Shown piece after piece: positions 1 through 14,700 of a DNA stretch of 64,000 nucleotides. A program made the position numbers and the translations under genes. This DNA comes from Temnopleurus reevesii (Eukaryota; Echinodermata; Echinoidea; Temnopleuroida; Temnopleuridae). The notes beneath the pieces were generated by a model, which saw only the letters and a list, made by a program, of their open reading frames with translations, made no database searches and was not told where the DNA came from. The stretch covers positions 124,001 through 188,000 of the forward strand of contig BQKZ01000346.1 in the NCBI GenBank assembly GCA_036244855.1, written 5' to 3'. Position 1 is the stretch's first letter. Every line of letters starts with the position of its first letter.

Positions 1-1003
1 GATCAACCCTAAAGAATAACGGACTGTCTGTCAAATAAAAGTATTTTCCATATTATACCTCTTCATCCTATAATTCAATGTTGTATTGATATAATCTTGC
101 TTTGTTTGAGATCAATATTAATGAAGACATTTGATTAGCCAAACATACTGGAAGGCAATGTGTTTTTATATACAACTATGTGCAACAAGTAGAAACATCC
201 TTACATTTCTCAAATATAGGATGAAATATGAAATTCTAAAAAATATCAGAAAATGTCATTCATTCAATTCACATGTTTTTGAAGGATATCTTTTGAAATC
301 ATAAACACCAACAAACTCCTGGGATAATACAATACAATAAAGTAACTCATCAAAACAATATTCTCATTTTGACCTTCTGCTCCTGAAAGGCCTTTATCAT
401 GCTCTAACAGTCTTATCTCAATTACATAGAATTATTGATTGATTGTTTACTCAGCATAACGTTCATGTGTGAATGAAAGCTTCCATACTAACCTCTTATT
501 GATTGGTTGCTTGCCCACCAAGTTTAGAGAGGAATTCAAGCTTAGCCTTGAATTATATTCTATTGTCATCTTATTATCTTATATTGCAGCCTTCTTTTAT
601 TACATTGGACCAACTTTGAGGTCTGAATATTGTAATTTATCAGAAAAAAGTCAAAATCAACTGTGCATAACTTTTCAGTTAAAGTACACTAAGGCACAGA
701 ACATAGACTGGAAGTAATAAAGACATTTATATTCCTTTGACGTTTGTTGGTCCTTTAATTCAATCTTTCAATGACTATTTTTTTTGCCAAAATAGAATGT
801 CCACATTGCATGAATATTAGCAGCAATTTGCTATAAAAGAATACGTGATGCCACATTCCATAAGGACAATAAGACAGCAAATATTTTTCACCAGTCTTTG
901 GCATTTAACCCATTGAAATAAGCATTAATCTAAAAGCAACAAATGGACAAAAAATATGACAAAAATTTGATTACATGTTATTCATGATATCAGCTGCAAA
1001 TTG
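1..1003. other. Intronic sequence, nothing recognised
   Basis: AT-rich sequence left of the gap, presumably a later nesprin intron. I see no spectrin-repeat exon with splice sites on the minus strand, and no other gene. Confidence 0.6.
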
Positions 1004-1918
1004 NNNNNNNNNNNNNNNNNNNNNNNNNNNNNNNNNNNNNNNNNNNNNNNNNNNNNNNNNNNNNNNNNNNNNNNNNNNNNNNNNNNNNNNNNNNNNNNNN
1101 NNNNNNNNNNNNNNNNNNNNNNNNNNNNNNNNNNNNNNNNNNNNNNNNNNNNNNNNNNNNNNNNNNNNNNNNNNNNNNNNNNNNNNNNNNNNNNNNNNNN
1201 NNNNNNNNNNNNNNNNNNNNNNNNNNNNNNNNNNNNNNNNNNNNNNNNNNNNNNNNNNNNNNNNNNNNNNNNNNNNNNNNNNNNNNNNNNNNNNNNNNNN
1301 NNNNNNNNNNNNNNNNNNNNNNNNNNNNNNNNNNNNNNNNNNNNNNNNNNNNNNNNNNNNNNNNNNNNNNNNNNNNNNNNNNNNNNNNNNNNNNNNNNNN
1401 NNNNNNNNNNNNNNNNNNNNNNNNNNNNNNNNNNNNNNNNNNNNNNNNNNNNNNNNNNNNNNNNNNNNNNNNNNNNNNNNNNNNNNNNNNNNNNNNNNNN
1501 NNNNNNNNNNNNNNNNNNNNNNNNNNNNNNNNNNNNNNNNNNNNNNNNNNNNNNNNNNNNNNNNNNNNNNNNNNNNNNNNNNNNNNNNNNNNNNNNNNNN
1601 NNNNNNNNNNNNNNNNNNNNNNNNNNNNNNNNNNNNNNNNNNNNNNNNNNNNNNNNNNNNNNNNNNNNNNNNNNNNNNNNNNNNNNNNNNNNNNNNNNNN
1701 NNNNNNNNNNNNNNNNNNNNNNNNNNNNNNNNNNNNNNNNNNNNNNNNNNNNNNNNNNNNNNNNNNNNNNNNNNNNNNNNNNNNNNNNNNNNNNNNNNNN
1801 NNNNNNNNNNNNNNNNNNNNNNNNNNNNNNNNNNNNNNNNNNNNNNNNNNNNNNNNNNNNNNNNNNNNNNNNNNNNNNNNNNNNNNNNNNNNNNNNNNNN
1901 NNNNNNNNNNNNNNNNNN
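1004..1918. other. Assembly gap (915 N)
   Basis: Run of N directly abutting a tandem array, which probably caused the break in assembly. Confidence 0.99.
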
Positions 1919-2300
1919 TCATAGCTTCAACCTATCCCACTGCTGCCACCCAAACCCATCATAGCTTCATCCTATCCCACTGCTGCCATCCAAACCCATC
2001 ATAGATTCATCCTATCCCACTGCTGCCATCCAAACCCTTCATAGCTTCAACCTATCCCACTGCTGCCATCCAAACCCATCATAGCTTCAACCTATCCCAC
2101 TGCTGCCATCCAAACCCATCATAGATTCATCCTATCCCACTGCTGACATCCAAACCCATCATAGCTTCACCCTATCCCACTGCTGCCACCCAAACCCATC
2201 ATAGCTTCATCCTATCACACTGCTGCCATCCAAACCCATCATAGCTTCATCCTATCACACTGCTGCTATCCAAACCCATCACAGCTTCATCCCATCCTAC
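1919..2300. repeat. 40-bp minisatellite
   Basis: About 9.5 copies of a 40-bp unit containing cctatcccactgctgcca and ccaaacccatcatagcttca, with a few substitutions per unit. It lies between the gap and exon 77 and probably extends into the gap. Confidence 0.97.
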
Positions 2301-2453
2301 AGCCTCTCCCAACTATTGCTGTTTCAACCACCATTCCTATTACAAACAATGGTGTCATTTCTACCACCTTCTCTATTCCTCCAATATCACAAAGAGCCAA
2401 AACATGCACACAGATTTCTTTTCATTCACTCAATTTGTAAAGGTCTTACTCAC

Positions 2454-2750
2454 CTGTAATATGTCAATCTTCTCTCTACAAGTATACACTCTGTCACTTT
2501 CCACCTTGTCCGCAATCTCATTGACCTCCACCAGTTGACCTTTGACCTGACGGACAGCATCCTCTAGCCTCTCTGCATCAGCCAACTGGTTGTTGCGTAG
2601 AGCTTTTAGTTCGGTGGCTGATAATAGGAGAGTGTCAGTGTCGGCAATCAATGCCTGGAGCTCAGGATCGCTATCATCACACAAGTCTCCTCTACCCCGG
2701 ATCACTTTCTTCAAGTCTATCTGATGAGACTGGATGTCATCAATTAACGT
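2454..2750 (-). CDS. SYNE1: nesprin exon 77: last exon in the window
   Basis: 99 codons, phase 0/0. [20 protein letters not shown] ... [12 protein letters not shown] before gtgagt. The gene continues to the left past the tandem array and the gap. Confidence 0.93.
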
Positions 2751-5700
2751 CTGCGGACAAATAAAAATATGAATTAATAATTTTCAAACCCAAACTCTAT
2801 GAAAATTGCAGACAGCTGCTGCAACAAACTCAAACCTATTAAATAATTATATTATTGCAGAGGTGAATAATACTGACATTTTGTATGCTAAAGTAGAGTA
2901 TGAAACAGCATTGGTAACAAAACATGGTCTGATTTGTGGTAATCAAGATTTACTCAAATGATTTAATTCAATTTCATGATGATGAGACACTTTGAAAAAG
3001 AAGAGGTAATCAAATATATCTTAATGAAAATACATCTCAGACAATTGTTTTTACTCAAAGCTAATTGATTAAAACTTACATGTGCATTTTGTAGCAGCAT
3101 TTTAGCTTGTATTGGCTCAATCTGTGCTGACTTGTCTTGTTCCAAGGCAAGTGTTCTTTGAGTCTGGTCAAACCAATCTATGAGGTCTTTCTTAGCCTTC
3201 TCAACATGAGACCAACTTCCAACTGCTTCTTCTGTCTCACCTAGCTGTCTTTCGGTCTGTTATAGGAAGAAATAAGAATAATCATTAATTTTAATCATCT
3301 ACCATTGTTCACAAAAATATAGATTGCTTCATATCAGACTATATCAACTGAACACTTTCTACATTCAAATACTGAGATAAACACATGAAAATGACAAGCA
3401 TACTAACTTGCTGTATGATTTGTTCAATCTCACTGTTGACTTTCGTTGCGAGTGCAGCGGTTGTGGAATCTCCAGGTCTTTCTTCTACCCTTTCTTCAGC
3501 TGCTTGGACTAGCTGACGATGCATTAGTGATGTGTCCAATATGCCCTACAGATTCAAATAACATTCCGTTAATGAAGTAGGTAAGATATATATTTGCATT
3601 CACACATTAATGATAATGATGATGATGATGCACTAATGACAAAATCAGAATGTCCTGCTTCTTTTGAATACTTCCTTTACAAGTATATGCTTTTATCAAA
3701 ACGAGGTGCTTCAAACAAATGGTTATGGAGCAACACAGAAATATAAATAAATCATTGGCTAATTCAAAAGTTTTTGCACCTTTTGTGATGTGAAGAGCCC
3801 CTGCATAATGCACACATAATTGATTCAACCATCTACATTCATCTGTTAGATAATGAACAATTCACTCCATTTATTGAATTCTGATTTTGATGATACACTC
3901 ATAAAAACATCCAAACATGATGCATGCGAAATTCCATTTTTTATCACAGCAAATTCAATGCATTTGAAAACAAGACAAATATTAAGGAATAATGAGGAAT
4001 TCAATGATACATTCTCACAAGTACTCTTTAACAAAAGAATGAAGTTTAAATGACCTTCACCATAAAAGCTTAGATGAGACAGACTTGCTTTAACCTGTTG
4101 ACTACTGAATTATCTAATTTCTATAGGTCCAGTGGTCAATGAAATTAAAACCTTCAAGAAATTATTAGGGAATATGTATGTGTATTTCACAAACCCCTGC
4201 TGTTGGAAAAGTTTTTAACAGGCATATCAATCATGACAACAAATCACCTTGAGCATATCAACTTGATGCTGGGCATCTTGCAGACTATTAGTCTTGACCT
4301 TTGACCCTGGTGACATCACTGGCACATCCTCCCAAGCCTGTAAAAGCCAATCATGACACGACTGAAGAGTGTCAAGATATTTCTCATGTTGCTGAACGGA
4401 AGCCTGTAACCTTGTCTGGATCTTCAGAGCGGTCTGATTGAGGGCTTCTAGCCCTTCCTCTAGCTGGGTTAGTTGCCCTTCTACATCATTAGACAGCTTG
4501 GGATTGGTATTAGTAGTAGTTGGATCAGCGAGAAGGGTTTGTGCCTTGAGTCTGGCATGATCCAGTTTAGATGAGCAGGAAGCTAGCTCACGCATAAGAC
4601 TCTGGTAGGTAATTAAGTGAGTGAGCATAGGAGGCAGTGGAAAGGAGAAATGACAGATTACCAAACACCAATGTTAATGAAGCAAGCAAGAATATTTTTT
4701 GTAAACATGCACTTAATTCATAAAACTTCTTTGCTCATAAACAACTGTTTTCGTTCCCTTATGGAATCTAGGTGTGATTGATTAAAATAAGGGTATTCAT
4801 TAATAAACAACATGCATCTGAATGTATGACAAGCACTGGGTCATATAAATCTTGTTTCAGCTAAAATTGCTTTTATTCTAGGCATAAAATGTGAAGTATT
4901 AAAAAGTTACTGACAAGTCAAATCTAGACGGATTAACAAAATTATAGAGATTCCATTTAAATTTAATATAAAGCTATCATTGGAGCCACATTTCAATAAT
5001 TCCCTTTGATAAATTCATTTCACAAGAAGTGATGGTATAGATACTATTATTCTAAGCAAATATGGAGAAAACACAAAACATTGAAATTAAAAGACTCCAC
5101 AAGTAATTCTCCTAAACCAGTTTTACTTTGATGCTGTGTTTAACATTGAATCAGAGAATGAATGTATCTAAACTTATCATTTACTATGAAGAAGATTTGC
5201 AGTTACAACAATGTGAAGAAAATCTAGAAATCCTGAAAAGGATCATCATGGATAACGAAACACAACATTTCAAGTAGACTTGACTGATGTTTAATCATCT
5301 TCATTCTTCACATGGGGTCTGTCAAATCTATCTGAAACCTTGTTCATGCTTTTTCTTATACCACATCTGGCTAACTCATACTTTTTATAGCATTTATTCT
5401 TTATCATTTTGAATCATTTGATCTCATTATGTAATATCAGAATCCTCTGAAAGTCACTCAAATAAATTTCAATTATTTGAAAAATCAAAATAAGGTGATT
5501 TACATCATCTCTCGAAAAAAAAAACTAATTCGCACACCACTTGGAGAAAAGTAAATATCTTACTTCTGACATTGTACAGAATAATTATGAAAGTAATAAA
5601 TGTCGATGCAATAAATATGAATGTTAGTTTGCAAGCAAATTAATCATTCCCATGCAGCATTTCAATTATGTTAAGTACTGAATTAGCTTTGAAAGGATTT

Positions 5701-8700
5701 CATTTTTTGTTAAAGTTAAAAATTGTCGAAATCACGGCAGTAATGTAGTTTTCAAATAGGCACTATTTTTATGCGATAATTCATAAATTCATAAGCAAAT
5801 GCCCATTAGGTCAACTAGTTATTAATGATTAAGTGGATTTAAATTTTGACTCATGATGTTACACTTTGGTCAAGAGAATAAAGGAAATAACAATTGCAGA
5901 CTAAAATGTTATCTTCCAGATTACATGTCAGAACATTTCATGGCTTTGATATACTTCATGAGTTTTCGTATATGTATTTATAAGCATGCTTTTGAAAAAA
6001 AATGTGAGCAGTTTTGCAATTCTAAAAGCATATATAAGAAATCAGTTTATTGATATCACATAATCATGATCTCAATATTCTTACAATTGAAAAGTCAATT
6101 ATAGACATAATTGAAAAAAATATGAATATAATCAAAGCGATATCACAATGACTTTAATCAACATTGGGTATAGGAATGGAAAAGAAGACCGATTTATGTG
6201 GACTGATATAACGCAGTATAACAAACAAATTATGAAGGTTCACAATGTAGTTGTGTTGTAATATTTAAAATTGACTATTATCCTCAAACGATTTGTGCAA
6301 AACTATATGACACAACATAATAGGCGAAAGTAAATACATGATCAGATGCTCTTAACCACTAATAAGTTTCAATATGACAGGAGTGAATGGAAAAAATAAC
6401 ATTCTTTATTACTTCTCTAAAATATAAATTCAAGTGTTACGTCATATTCAAAGACTGGAAATATCATGTCTCAGAAAAGTAGTAGAAAAAGTGAATAATG
6501 GAAACTTATCACTAGTTTTGAGGTGTCCTGTCACACAGAGGTTTTGATAAGATTGAATATGTTATCTTCCCTAATCCCCAAAGGGTTACATGGTGGATAT
6601 TCCAGCTGTACAATGAAAGTACTTACCTGCCCCTTAGCGAGCTCTTCCTGACTCCTTTCTCCTTGTTGACTCTCCTCAGGAATTGCACCCTGGGAAGCCA
6701 CCTGTTGAGATACCTGTAACAGTGCCTTCTCTGCATCTCGTAAAGCCTCTTCATACTCTTGATGTTTGCTCACATTGGATGCTAGATCAGCACATACAGT
6801 CTGATTGTAAAACAACAAACAATTCCACATGACTTTAAAACTCAACAAATAATATTTAAGAACAGTGACACACACTGACTCTCTTTGATTAGTGACCTGC
6901 TACAGCAAAACTGGATGTCTCTCAGCAAACCACTTCCATTTAAGGAGCTTTCAAATATGAATATGAACTTTGAAATGGTCAAGAAAATAAGGATTGTCTC
7001 TTTTGTTGTCAATAGGTGGGTTTACTGATAGATGCAAGTTTTATGTGTTCTCTATACCCAAAGGTTTCTCTTGACAACCCCAAAGCTTGCCGACATAGTA
7101 TTCAAAATGGATTCTAAAAAGTGTACTTCCATTTTTACTAGCCTATTTAAGGAGTATTATTATCAAGAAGCATGCATACATCTGAATCTATTAGTGAACC
7201 AGCCTATTGGAATTGTGAAAATGCTCATAAATTTGTTATCCAATTAACTTCTTTTAATAAGGTATCATTTTATGTTATGTTATGTTATTTTGTCCTCTTT
7301 CAAATTGTACCAGAACACAAATTTCCATGTTTGCCAAAGAGTTCAGCTGTAGTTTGTCACATTTCATTGGAATATTTCACATTGCTGATAATGCATGCAT
7401 TTGCTTTTTGTATTCAAAATATTAAAAACAAATTCAGTTTATTCTGCGTACACTTCACATCACATCACTTCAAATTATGTCCTTTTTATTCAATTACTAT
7501 AACAATAAAAACATACAATAGAGAAAAATTGTACAGTGGATTGTATAGTGGATTGTATAGTGGATTGAATAAAATTTGAAATGCAAATGCTCACCTGTGC
7601 CTTCTTTAGAAGATTTGAATATCTCTGAGCCAGTCTCCTTGAATCCCCCACTACATCCTTAGGATGTGTGCTGTATTCTGTCAAGGGCTTGGATCTCGAT
7701 TCCAACTCCTCTAGGCTTGCCCCATGAGATATGATATCCCTCTCTAGTGCCTAAAAGGTGTAGAAATAATGGCATTGCGGAATTATACACAGTAAATGAA
7801 TATACTGTATGACTATCATGAATACACAATAATTGGTTGATTGATTTTATTTACAGCTGAAATAATCGGAATAATAAAATAATGTAGTTTGGGTATAACA
7901 AAAATGAACAAGGGGATATTTTGAAAATAATTGTTAATTCCATTGATCAAGTCCGTATGTAACTTCTAAATAATTATGAGCCACAATAATGAAAACGTAA
8001 AGAATAAACGTCTTACCTTTCTCTTCTCCAGCTCATTAATCTTATCACTAAGTTCCATCATGTTTCCCATCTCCATGGTAACCATATTCTCTGTATCATA
8101 CAACCACATTCCAAAGGCATCTTCTGATTGTCCATACTGCTCCCACTGAGTGAGCTTGTCTCTCAAGTCATGATGAGTGGATTTCAAGACAGAATCAAGA
8201 GAGCCAAGGCAATGTTGTACTCCGTCCAGTTAATCTTGGATCACCTCTTGACCTTGGGGTAATGTCTGGGTCATGACCTTTTGACCTTGTTCCTCTGTCT
8301 CCTTGACGTCACTTTTTATCTCATTCATAGAGTCAAGTATTGGCTGGAGTGAAAAAAAATAGATTTGTTCATTGCTTGTATCTGAGGCATAGCTGTCATA
8401 TTAAAACTCAGATCATCATCATAATCTCCTGTCATTACACAACCATTTTCCAATGTCTAGCGCATGCACGAGCCACGTCATTCACCACTGTCAGTCCCTC
8501 TCGGATCAAGGTTGTCAAAATGAATTGCACTGAGCTCAGAAAATGAGGCATACACTCACATTCTGCAGAGCTACTAGTGTAACCCCGCTTACCTTTGATA
8601 TACTGATATGTAATTCAATATGAAATGCCACTTATCATAATATCTATTGAAAACATCATGCAGCAAGTGAATGAAATTCTCTGACCAGCAATCTATTTCA

Positions 8701-11700
8701 AGTAAACTTCAATTTAAATATCTTCACAAGAGAAATGGGAGGCCAATTGTATGTGTTTTACCCTACCTTCAGTGCATCTAACTTGAGTTGGACTGCATCC
8801 TTGTCACCGGTGACATCCTGAGATGCCTGGACTGTCATTGTATTGGTCTGTAGGAGAGCCTGGTTCTTGGCTATTAGATAATCCAATGATTCATGATCTT
8901 TCACATCCTCTTCAGATCTGTGTACAATGTCCTGTAAGAACAAACACATGGGAATTATCCAGTATGCAGCCATTCATACAACAATGTGTGCAGTGCCTAT
9001 GTGAACTCTATAAATAGGCAAATGCTTCTGTATGTAAAAGTAAGATACCTGATATTCTCTTCTAACACTTAACACATTCAAGCCAAAATCGTTTGGGAGC
9101 ACTAAACATGTTCATGTTAGAGCCATACACATATCCATGTGAACTATGAATAACACTGGAATATTGACCAGTTTTTTACAAACCCCTTTTTTACAAGAGG
9201 TCAAACGTTCATATAATGGAATTGTATTTTGAATGTTCCAGTATGCAATTTAGGATATTAATTCTACAACTTTTAATGTAAGATTGGTCACTGTAAGAAG
9301 ATGAGATTAAGCAGCTTTAATAGATGTAGAAAGTATTCCTATCCCATGCCATCACAGCATGCGAATTGACAAGATATGCTTGAAAAGGTCATAAATATTT
9401 CCCTTAAACATTTCCCTGTGCTACATAAGATGATTATGAGGCATACCTGTGCTTTGCGAAGAAGTGATCTGTAGCGAGCATTCAGGTCCGTTATCTGAGA
9501 GTGGAGGTTGAAGTTTGGATGATTCTTCTTTACGATAGGTTGGGATTCTTTCTCTACGTTCTCAAGCATTCCTTTCTTACTCCTTACCTCTGCCAGAAAT
9601 TTCTATAGGTTATTGAAGTGAAAAGGAAGGAGTCGATTATGATTGTGGCATTGCAATGAAAATAATAATGTAGTGACATAAAAGAAATAACCATGAGGTA
9701 AGATCTTTATTGTAAACATCAAACTCAATAAAGAAGCTTAAGTAAAACTTTTTCAAATCAAGAATAATATCAGCATTGCACAATTACAAAGTGAAATGTT
9801 TTTAGTTAGTAAATGTAATAGGTTGTGAGAAATAGATCATAATTGAAAGAATTAAAGAAATGTAGTCTGTAAGGAGATGCAGCATACCTTATTCAAATCC
9901 ATCTGATCTTTCTTCTCATCAATATTTGAACAGAGTTCCTGATCTTTGAGTACCAAGTTCTCAGCATTACTCAACCATGGGGTGAACTCATCCAAGACCT
10001 TCTTCAAAGCGATCCACTCAGAATGGGTTTCCTTCAGTGCAGTCTGGACTCCTTTCATATCTACACAAGATAATGACAGAAATAATGTGTTTCTTTAAGA
10101 CAGTGTTTATATATAAAAGATAACAATAAAAGTGTGTTCCTTCAAGACAGTGTTCATATCTACACAAGATAAAAATGGAATCTAAGGTTTTTAAGGGATG
10201 TGTTCATATCTAAACAAGATAAAAATGGAAATGATGTATTTCTTTAAGAGAGTATACATATCTTCATGAGATAAGAATAATTGTGTTCCTATCTAAAAGA
10301 TAACAATAGAAATGTGTTTCTTTAAGACAGTGTTCACACCTACAAGATAACAATAGAGGTGTGTTCCTTCAAGACAGTTTTCATGTTTTCATATCTACAC
10401 AAGATAACAAAGGAAATGACATGTTTCTTTTGAGCAGTGTTTATATCTTCACAAGATAACAATGGGAATGATGTCTTTCTTTGAGGCTATGTTCATATCT
10501 ATACATGATAACAATAAAAATTGTGTTTCTTTAAGACAAGGTTCATGGCTTAACAAGACAACAATATAATTGATGTGTTTCTTTAAAACAGCGTTCATAT
10601 CTTCACATGACAAAATGGAAATTATGTGTTTCTTTAAGGCACTGATCATATCATCGCAAGCAGAGTGTTCATATCTACACAAGATAACAATGGAAATGAT
10701 GCATATCTTTAGTACTGTGTTCATATCTATGCAAGATAACAATGGAAAGTATGTGTATAAACAAAAAGTTGGCTGTATGTTGATGACGTTCAAATGAATA
10801 AAGTCCAAACAAGATGGGATTGGAAATTATATTTTTCATTATCCAGATATCTCTTTATCTCATACACTACATTAGTTTCTCCTGACGATAAAATAACCTA
10901 AAATATCTTTGTTCTCACCATCATTCAAAGCAGTCCACATCTGCTGTAATCTCTGCACTTCATCATCAATGATTACATGACCTTCTTCGGCTGTCTCTGG
11001 ACCAATCAGAACTCTCAGATTCATCACCTGATCCAGCTTGCTTTCTCCTTTAGGGAGTGTATCCATAATGGTCTGAAGATCAGCAAGTTTTGAGTTGACT
11101 GCTGCCATCTCACCATCAGGATTAGAAACGGAGGTCAAAGACTGTTTGGCATCTTCTATCCATTCTTGAACTTTGACCGCTTCTTGGTTGAATGCGTTGT
11201 GATTTGATGCCCTCCTCTCTGCCAGAATCACATTCTCCTATCACAGATTTGATAAAATGCATGCAATTAATCACAATATTTCTAGCAGTAAACTTATTCT
11301 TACTTTAATAAAGGACTACACAATTTAGTGTTACACCATTTAAAAAAAATACAAGTTTGCATGATTGCCCACATGCGTCCTCATGGTATGCATAATGTAC
11401 GTTCAAATTGGAAGTCAATTGTAGTAATATGAGTAGCATTACATCCAAAGGAAGCAGAGGTATTTCTGGGATATCATCAATACCAATTGAGTAGAGCTTG
11501 GGCAAGCAATATATAACATACTAATAGTAAAATTTTGAACCCTCTTTAAAAGTTATCTGGCCAAAGGAAAAAAGGACTTTTCTGATCCTAAAATATCAAG
11601 TGGTGCTGGACAATCATAACCACAACTTTCACATTTGTGTCAAACGTAAACTTTGGAATAAACAGTTTAACAGGAATTTATCGTTCTGATCAACTCCATG

Positions 11701-14700
11701 AATTTTATTTGTGCCCACATCATATCTTTGTTGAATGAAATTCAGCTACACAATGGTTTTGAATCATACCTGGCATTTCTGCTGTAAGGTTTGATAGGCT
11801 TGATCAACATGTTGCAGCTGATCATTGAACGGTGTATGGTGAGTCTGATCAAACAGTGATCTTAGTGTCTTCTTCAGGTGACTAATTGCTGGTTGCTTCT
11901 CATCAACTCTACTCTCCATGTTCTACGAAAAAAAATGACATTTAATTTTTTAACACTCCTTGACAAAACAGTCATTCATTTTTGAAAACTTTTCTCATGT
12001 AAGCCTAGAAGCTGTAGTCTGCCTCTCTGGAAGAAGAATACCATCAATTTTTCTAAATATTCTTCTGTCTGCACCATGTAGTGAATACATTTGTGCCTTC
12101 ATGTAAATATATCTAAATGTATAGGTTGTGTATGTGGCAAAGGAGATGTAAAGCTACCTGATCAATAACAAAATCAAAGTTACATTCTAAAATGTATATC
12201 TAAACAACATATATCGTAAATTCAATTCAATTCAATTCATTTATTTTCACTTCATCAGAAATAATACAAAGTATAATGAACATTTACAAAAGAAAGTTGA
12301 ATAAAACTCTGTATAACAAAAGTATAATGATATGTGATACAGTTCTCAATAAAATCCTTAACACATTATATTCACAGAAATGAAAGAGGAATGCTATTCA
12401 CCTTGCAAGCATTGACTTGTTGCTCTTTCTCATTGGCTCTACTCATGAGAGGTAGATGATGTGTCTGTTCTTCCATGTTCTTCAACCAATCACAGATGTT
12501 CTCATAATCCCTCTCACTCTGATCCCATAATGATAAGCATGCCTGTATGGACATATTAAAAGGAAAATATCAGTAATAAATAAATAAATACATAGAAACG
12601 CCATGGATAATAAGCAGAATTACCATTAATATGACCACCAATACTATAATATCATTACTACTAGCACCACAATCACCATCTCCACAACGGCCACCACATC
12701 AGCACCATCAACACCACCAATATCATCATCATCATCATCATCATCATCTTCATCACCATCATCTTCGCCATCATCATCATCAACATCATCACCATCACCA
12801 CTAACATAATCACCATTATCATCATCAACACCACAATCATTATTACCACTAGTATCTACTACTATCGGACTTATAAGCATTATTATAACACAAATTGTTA
12901 TCTTTAATGCCGTTAATACCAAGAAAACACACCTGGCAATCATGGAGAGCTTGATGAAGAGTATCTTTGTACTCATCCAGTTGGTCTTTGGCTGTCTTCA
13001 GGTTTGTGTTGATCACCTCTTGCCCTTCAGGAGTGGTATTGTGAAGAGCTTTCTGGCCTTTCTCTTCCAGAGTGCTAAGTCTCATAGATCCTATACTCTC
13101 ACACTTCTGCAACTCCTGTAAATGAATAAACAATGCATATTTATGTGTAATGAGAAAATCAACCATGCTTGGTTATTTAGTGCCCTACAAATTAAGCTGC
13201 TACATAAAAAAAAAACAATTAAAGCGTTCACTTCATGCCTGTGTACATCTGACCACCTATATATGGGCTTTACCACAGAAAACATTGAAAACATCTTATT
13301 TGTACATTAGGGGCAATGGCACAATTAGTTCATGAAGTGACGTGAAACTGGGATCAGACTAACAAACCCTTGGAATTGGTATTTTTTATTTTCCTTTTGG
13401 TAGAAAACAACAACTATTCTGAATTATAATGAAATTTCTATTTACCTTTAGTTGAGTACATGTCTCCATGAGATGTTGTTTATCACCAATCAAACTGTGA
13501 CAAGGGTCCTGATCATCAAACCAATCAGACAATGTATCCTGAGCTGTGAGGTACTGCTCATGCTCTCGTACCATAGAGTCACTCAGCTTTACAGCATCCT
13601 GATGAAAAAAAAAAAGCCATGCTTTAAATTTTAGTATTGCAGAAATTGGGTTCAGATGAAATGCTCATGAACCTTCACTCAACATCGTAAGCTCCTCAAA
13701 ACTCGTCATTATTCTGTAAGTAGCCACTGTTTTTACAACATCATTGAGACAATCATTGAAATTGAAAGAGCTTATCATGGTGAGTATATACACACACATT
13801 TGAGAACAAATGCTCCTAATAAGGACCCAAAAGGAATCTGATGAAATATATCATTGTCATTCTCAGCTTGATAGAGGAATTCACTCACCTTGGTGTTTAG
13901 TAACATCATCTGGTATTGTGATGTGATCCTTGTAGCTTCACTGACCACTCCTACATTACCCATGCTACTATCCAGTAAAGCTTGGGCAACACTGGACACA
14001 GCTTCAACACAGCCTCTCTGTCCATCAAGCTCATCATGAACAGCCTAAAAAAAATAAATGAGGAAAATATGTCTAAGAATAAGATGCGGGTTCAAAACAT
14101 GTTTAGAAAAAAAATCAGTTCAGTACAAATGAGAGCATTTCTCCATTGTTAAATGTTTGCAATAGCCTTGCATATAACCTTCAATATTGCAATGAGTGAA
14201 GTAAGAAAATTTTCCGATGGCATTTCACTTTTTATCAAGTATTAGTGCAATTGGAGTTCACTTTTAAAAGTTAGTATAGTCTATAATAAATAGACATTGA
14301 GAAGCCGCTTCTTTACTTGAAACAGCTAGTAATCCATTCAGAAAATATATCAAATAGATAGCAGGAAATTAAAGTTCCTTCGAGACTCCAAGAGGTGGAT
14401 ACCTTGAATTTGTTGAGCTGGTATTTCTTAGCCGCCAGGTCCAACTGTGGTTGAACACCTGCCTCAATCCCAAGCCTAGCTTGTTGGATGGCAGACTCTG
14501 CTACAGCCTTCCTAGCCTCATAGTCTTGCCATCTCTCCAAACACTCCTGCAGTCTGGCAGTGGATGATTGCACACTGTCATTCAAGCTTGATACATCTGC
14601 CTTACATTTGTCAATCTGTTGTTGAATAGTTTCCTGTCCAGGAGGCGAGGTATATTCGTTCACCTTCGTTCCCAGAGCAGAGAGTGAATGTAGGAGTTCA

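Noticed and set aside
469..717. 82-aa plus-strand ORF
   Set aside because: AT-rich chance ORF in presumed intron; no domain, no splice context.
1919..2300. CRISPR-like array
   Set aside because: The units are contiguous 40-mers with no unique spacers, and the context is a eukaryotic intron.
10449..10808. 119-aa minus-strand ORF with repeated motifs
   Set aside because: Read-through of the degenerate tandem array; not a protein repeat gene.
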